Positions 8,151-10,580 of a stretch of DNA of 10,580 nt are shown in pieces (the first letter of the stretch is position 1; every line of letters starts with the position of its first letter). The notes below the pieces were generated by a model. It saw only the letters and a program-made list of their open reading frames with translations. It had not been told where the DNA came from and did no database searches. The stretch is taken from NCBI GenBank assembly GCA_964480995.1, contig CAYZRZ010000074.1, positions 1 through 10,580 of the forward strand, in the 5' to 3' direction. Origin of the DNA: UBA1038 sp964480995. GTDB lineage: Bacteria > Bacillota > Clostridia > Christensenellales > Aristaeellaceae. The translations under genes were made by a program, and so were the position numbers.

Positions 8151-8393
8151 ATGTCCACTGTGCAAATGATATTTAACATCCTGATGGTGTTGGCTTCCAT
8201 TGTATTGATCGTCTCTGTCCTGATGCAAAAGGGCGGTGAGGGCGGCGTAAGCGCCATCATGGGCGGCAGCGGGGCGGAAAGCTTCCTGGGCCGCAACAAG
8301 GCCAAGACCATGCAGGGCCGCCTGGCTTTGCTGACCAAGGTATCCGCCGGCGCTTTTGTACTGCTGGCCCTGGTCATGATTTTCCTCAACTGA
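8151..8393 (+). CDS. secG: Preprotein translocase subunit SecG
   Basis: SecG is the small accessory subunit of the SecYEG channel and assists SecA-driven export across the cytoplasmic membrane. The 80-residue protein has two hydrophobic helices (about 4-24 and 60-79). They are separated by a glycine-rich cytoplasmic loop with QKGGEGGVSAIMGG at 26-39, followed by the FLGRN segment, the usual SecG pattern. A GAGGGGG ribosome site lies about seven bases upstream of the ATG. In many Bacillota secG is followed by rnr, smpB and ssrA; here it is followed by an ABC-F gene, and none of those genes is seen in the gap. Confidence 0.95.
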   Translation: MSTVQMIFNILMVLASIVLIVSVLMQKGGEGGVSAIMGGSGAESFLGRNKAKTMQGRLALLTKVSAGAFVLLALVMIFLN

Positions 8394-8406
8394 TCCATCA
8401 GGGGCG

Positions 8407-8430
8407 ATGACATCAATGGGACATGATTGA
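8407..8430 (+). CDS. Possible seven-codon leader peptide (uORF)
   Basis: ATG ACA TCA ATG GGA CAT GAT TGA encodes MTSMGHD. AGGGG (8400-8404) lies only two bases before the first ATG and eleven bases before the internal ATG, so initiation would be weak or shifted. It starts 13 bases after the secG stop and overlaps the 5' arm of hairpin A. A ribosome held at its early codons would open that hairpin. Translation is unproven, and a chance ORF this short is quite likely. Confidence 0.2.
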   Translation: MTSMGHD

Positions 8431-8532
8431 CGGGCTGATCGCCTGTCGGTTTCATGTACTCGCAATTCACCGCGGCGGATGGTATTCAAAGGGCTCCTTC
8501 CCTGTGACCCCCAGAGAGTGTGTTGAAGATCC

Positions 8533-8560
8533 GGCTGGCGCATCGCGTCAGCCTTTTTTT
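8533..8560 (+). terminator. Strong intrinsic terminator just before the ABC-F gene
   Basis: GGCTGGCGC (8533-8541) pairs with GCGTCAGCC (8545-8553), nine pairs including one G-T, with an ATC loop, followed by seven T residues (8554-8560). The AAGGAG ribosome site of the ABC-F gene begins at the very next base. It may simply end the secG transcript, but it sits 140 bases beyond secG and directly against the next gene, which fits an attenuator better. Confidence 0.85.
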
Positions 8561-8571
8561 AAGGAGACAGC

Positions 8572-10500
8572 TTGATCGTATTGACCGTTACCAACCTGAA
8601 AAAATCCTTCGGTGTTGAGGAAGTGCTTGAGGATATCAACCTGTCGCTTGCCCAGGGGGAGCGGATGGGTCTGGTTGGCGTGAACGGAAGCGGCAAGACA
8701 ACCCTGCTGCGCATCCTCAGCGGCCAGCTGAGTGCCGATGAAGGTACCATTGCCATGCAAAAGGGTATGGTGATGGGCTATCTTCAGCAGCGCTATGAGC
8801 CGGAGGAAGGCAGCACGGTACTGGATGAAATGATGGCGGTCTACGCCCCTCTGCTGAAGGTGGAATCGAGGCTTCGCGATATCGAGCGTGAGATGGCCTC
8901 AGCCGGGGAAGCGGACCTGGTCCGCCTGGGGGATGAATACGCCAGGTTGCACGAACGCTTTGAGCGGGAGGAAGGTTACGCGATCCGTTCCAGGGTCCAG
9001 GGCGTCCTGCAGGGGCTGGGCTTTTCAAAGGAGCAGCAGGCCCAGCAGGCGAGGCTTCTGTCGGGGGGAGAGCTGACCCGTCTTACACTGGGCCGGCTGC
9101 TGCTGCAAAAGCCTGATCTGCTGCTGCTTGACGAGCCGACGAACCACCTGGATCTGCAGGCTCTGCAGTGGCTGGAAAATTACCTCAAGGAGTATACCGG
9201 AGCTGTGCTCGTGGTCTCGCATGACCGTTACTTTTTGGATAGTGTCTGCACCGCGATGGTCGAGATCCTTTTTGGCGTCTCAGAGCAGTACAAGGGCAAC
9301 TATTCCCGCTACATTGAGCAGCGGCAGGAGAGGTTCCTGACGCGTATACGCGCGTGGGAGCAGCAGCAAAAAGAAATCGAGCGCCAGAAAGCCATCATCG
9401 CCCGCTACCGCAGCTTCAACCGTGAAAAATCGATCCGCGCGGCTGAAAGCCGTGAAAAAGCGCTTGAACGGATGGAACTTGTAGACAAGCCCATAGAGGA
9501 GAGGCAGGTGCGCTTCAGTTTTACGGCAGGCGCGCGCATGGGGGAAGAAGCCCTGAAGCTTGAGGGGCTGTCAAAGTCCTTCGGCTCGCGCTGCGTGTTC
9601 CGGGACGCGGGAACATTGATCCGCTCCGGCGAACGGATCGCCCTGATCGGTGCCAACGGCGTTGGCAAGTCTACGATGCTGGAGATTCTGATGGGTTATC
9701 TGTCCCCGGATACAGGCTCCTTCCGATTCGGGTCCAATGCCGATATAGGCTATTATGATCAGAAGCAGCAATCGCTTCATCCGGAGAAGACAGTTCTGCG
9801 AGAGGTGTGGGATGATTTTCCCGGGCTCCTGCAGCATGAGGCGCGCGGCGCGCTGGGTTTGTTCCTGTTTTCCGGAGATGATGTGTTCAAGCCTGTCAGC
9901 GCTTTGTCGGGCGGTGAAAAAGCGCGGGTGGCGCTGACCAAGCTGATGCTGCGACGCAAGAACTTTCTCGTGCTGGATGAGCCGACCAATCACCTTGACA
10001 GCGACTCCAGGGAAGCGCTGGAGGATGCGTTGGATGGATTTGATGGGACGATTCTGGCGGTATCCCATGACCGTTATTTTATCAACCGATTTGCCACGCG
10101 CGTGCTGGTGCTCACGCCCGAAGGCCTTGAAAGCTATGAGGGCAACTATGACGCTTACCTGGCGGAGCTTGACAGGCGCTCGGGCGCGGAAACAGCTTTG
10201 GATGAAGGGCTGACCAGAACGGAAGCCGTGAAGCAGAGGCGCCGGGCAAGAGTTGAGCAAGAGAGATGCGAGGCGCTCAAGCAGGCTGTCGCCGCGGCGG
10301 AGCAGGCAGTGATGCGCGCGGAGGAAAATCTGAAGCAGCTGGAAGCCCTCGCCGCAACGCCTGAGGTCTATGCCGACCCGGAAGCATCCCGCCGTAACGC
10401 GCTGTCTATCCGGCAGGCTAAGCGGCAGGCGGAGGAAAGTTACGCAGGGTGGGAAGCGGCAGAGTCGGCCCTGGCTGATTTTGACAGTCAGGAAACTTGA
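8572..10500 (+). CDS. ABC-F family ATPase acting on the ribosome (YdiF/Uup-like)
   Basis: ABC-F proteins are soluble tandem ATPases that bind the ribosomal E site; some rescue stalled ribosomes, others protect against antibiotics. The 642-residue product has Walker A GVNGSGKT at 36-43, signature LSGGE at 163-167 and catalytic Glu188 in LLLLDEPTNHLD, then a charged helical linker (about 245-315). The second domain has Walker A GANGVGKST at 360-368, LSGGE at 445-449 and Glu470. A coiled-coil, Arg/Glu-rich C-terminal extension covers about 540-640. No transmembrane segments. The TTG start is chosen because AAGGAG ends five bases before it and the N-terminus then fits the family. Length and C-terminal extension recall Bacillus YdiF; the moderate linker argues against, but does not exclude, a resistance type. 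Preceded by the candidate attenuator. Subfamily uncertain. Confidence 0.93.
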   Translation: MIVLTVTNLKKSFGVEEVLEDINLSLAQGERMGLVGVNGSGKTTLLRILSGQLSADEGTIAMQKGMVMGYLQQRYEPEEGSTVLDEMMAVYAPLLKVESRLRDIEREMASAGEADLVRLGDEYARLHERFEREEGYAIRSRVQGVLQGLGFSKEQQAQQARLLSGGELTRLTLGRLLLQKPDLLLLDEPTNHLDLQALQWLENYLKEYTGAVLVVSHDRYFLDSVCTAMVEILFGVSEQYKGNYSRYIEQRQERFLTRIRAWEQQQKEIERQKAIIARYRSFNREKSIRAAESREKALERMELVDKPIEERQVRFSFTAGARMGEEALKLEGLSKSFGSRCVFRDAGTLIRSGERIALIGANGVGKSTMLEILMGYLSPDTGSFRFGSNADIGYYDQKQQSLHPEKTVLREVWDDFPGLLQHEARGALGLFLFSGDDVFKPVSALSGGEKARVALTKLMLRRKNFLVLDEPTNHLDSDSREALEDALDGFDGTILAVSHDRYFINRFATRVLVLTPEGLESYEGNYDAYLAELDRRSGAETALDEGLTRTEAVKQRRRARVEQERCEALKQAVAAAEQAVMRAEENLKQLEALAATPEVYADPEASRRNALSIRQAKRQAEESYAGWEAAESALADFDSQET

Positions 10501-10518
10501 TTGTACTTTAAGCAGAAC

Positions 10519-10534
10519 ATGCATAAATGCATAA
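10519..10534. repeat. Tandem ATGCATAA repeat
   Basis: ATGCATAA occurs twice without a gap (10519-10526, 10527-10534). TGCATA appears again at 10569-10574, within the spacer of the promoter at the window end. It may be an operator set for the next gene. A short TTGCC-GCC-GGCAA inverted repeat follows at 10536-10548 without a T-tract, so no terminator for the ABC-F gene is visible in the window. Confidence 0.4.
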
Positions 10535-10552
10535 ATTGCCGCCGGCAAGGGC

Positions 10553-10580
10553 TTGACAGGGCATATTTTGCATACTACAA
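10553..10580 (+). promoter_or_regulatory. Promoter cut by the window end
   Basis: Perfect TTGACA at 10553-10558, a 17-base spacer, then TACAA at 10576-10580, which would become TACAAT if the next base is T. It most likely drives a gene beyond the window. Confidence 0.5.

Larger units (their letters stand above)
8400..8560 (+). promoter_or_regulatory. Candidate attenuator leader of the ABC-F gene
   Basis: Hairpin A: GGCGAT (8403-8408) pairs with ATCGCC (8438-8443), with an inner TCAAT/ATTGA stem (8413-8417 with 8426-8430). Antiterminator: GGCTGATCGC (8433-8442) can pair with the terminator's 3' arm GCGTCAGCC (8545-8553) in nine Watson-Crick pairs with one bulged T. The two folds exclude each other, because both use 8438-8442. 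A seven-codon ORF (8407-8430) lies across hairpin A. CTCCTT at 8494-8499 also complements the AAGGAG ribosome site at 8561-8566. Transcription could come from the secG promoter or from a weak TTGACG-17-TTTCAT element at 8427-8455. The pairings are seen directly; the regulatory role is inferred. Confidence 0.4.

Noticed and set aside
8394..8532. tmRNA or T-box riboswitch in the secG/ABC-F gap
   Set aside because: secG is often near ssrA, but the gap is too short and lacks tmRNA end sequences; the T-box consensus AGGGUGGNACCGCG is not present.
7707..8543. 278-codon - strand frame across the GNAT end, secG and the gap
   Set aside because: It covers two well-supported genes and their promoter; the product is His/Gln-rich and low in recognisable structure.
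9571..10548. 325-codon - strand frame opposite the ABC-F gene
   Set aside because: Antisense to conserved ABC motifs, with no supporting ribosome site or family match.

Overview
The window reads as a chromosomal housekeeping segment of a moderately GC-rich member of the Bacillota, most likely a clostridial lineage (inference). Support comes from the gene order tig-clpP-clpX-lon-engB, the strong AGGAGG-type Shine-Dalgarno sites, a LonA-type protease, and a short two-helix SecG. All seven confident genes are on the + strand. No CRISPR array, insertion sequence, tRNA or rRNA was seen.

Layout. Positions 1-395 carry no convincing gene. They hold a leftward extended -10 promoter overlapped by a 10-bp-spaced direct repeat, a hairpin with a T-tract on the - strand, further hairpins, and the extended -10 promoter of tig. 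Next come trigger factor (396-1886, with an unusual charged C-terminal tail), ClpP (1917-2534) and ClpX (2527-3831), with clpP and clpX overlapping. An intrinsic terminator precedes Lon (3914-6262). Lon shares one base with the ribosome-assembly GTPase EngB/YsxC (6262-6840), which is followed by a second terminator that abuts a perfect TATAAT promoter. That promoter drives a YghO-like GNAT-fold protein (6918-8045). Another good promoter drives secG (8151-8393). A 178-base gap follows, then an ABC-F ATPase (8572-10500, TTG start). The last 80 bases hold a tandem repeat and the start of a strong promoter cut by the window edge.

Function. The first block is a protein quality-control cluster: nascent-chain chaperone, ClpXP, Lon and a 50S-assembly GTPase. 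SecG belongs to the Sec translocon. The ABC-F protein acts on ribosomes. The theme throughout is synthesis, folding, export and turnover of proteins.

The most interesting signal lies between secG and the ABC-F gene. A strong terminator sits directly against the ABC-F ribosome-binding site. An upstream leader segment (8433-8442) imitates the terminator's 5' arm and could pair with its 3' arm, but in the alternative fold it is locked in a hairpin that overlaps a seven-codon upstream ORF. This is the layout expected of a ribosome-sensing transcription attenuator controlling an ABC-F factor. It is inferred from sequence alone.
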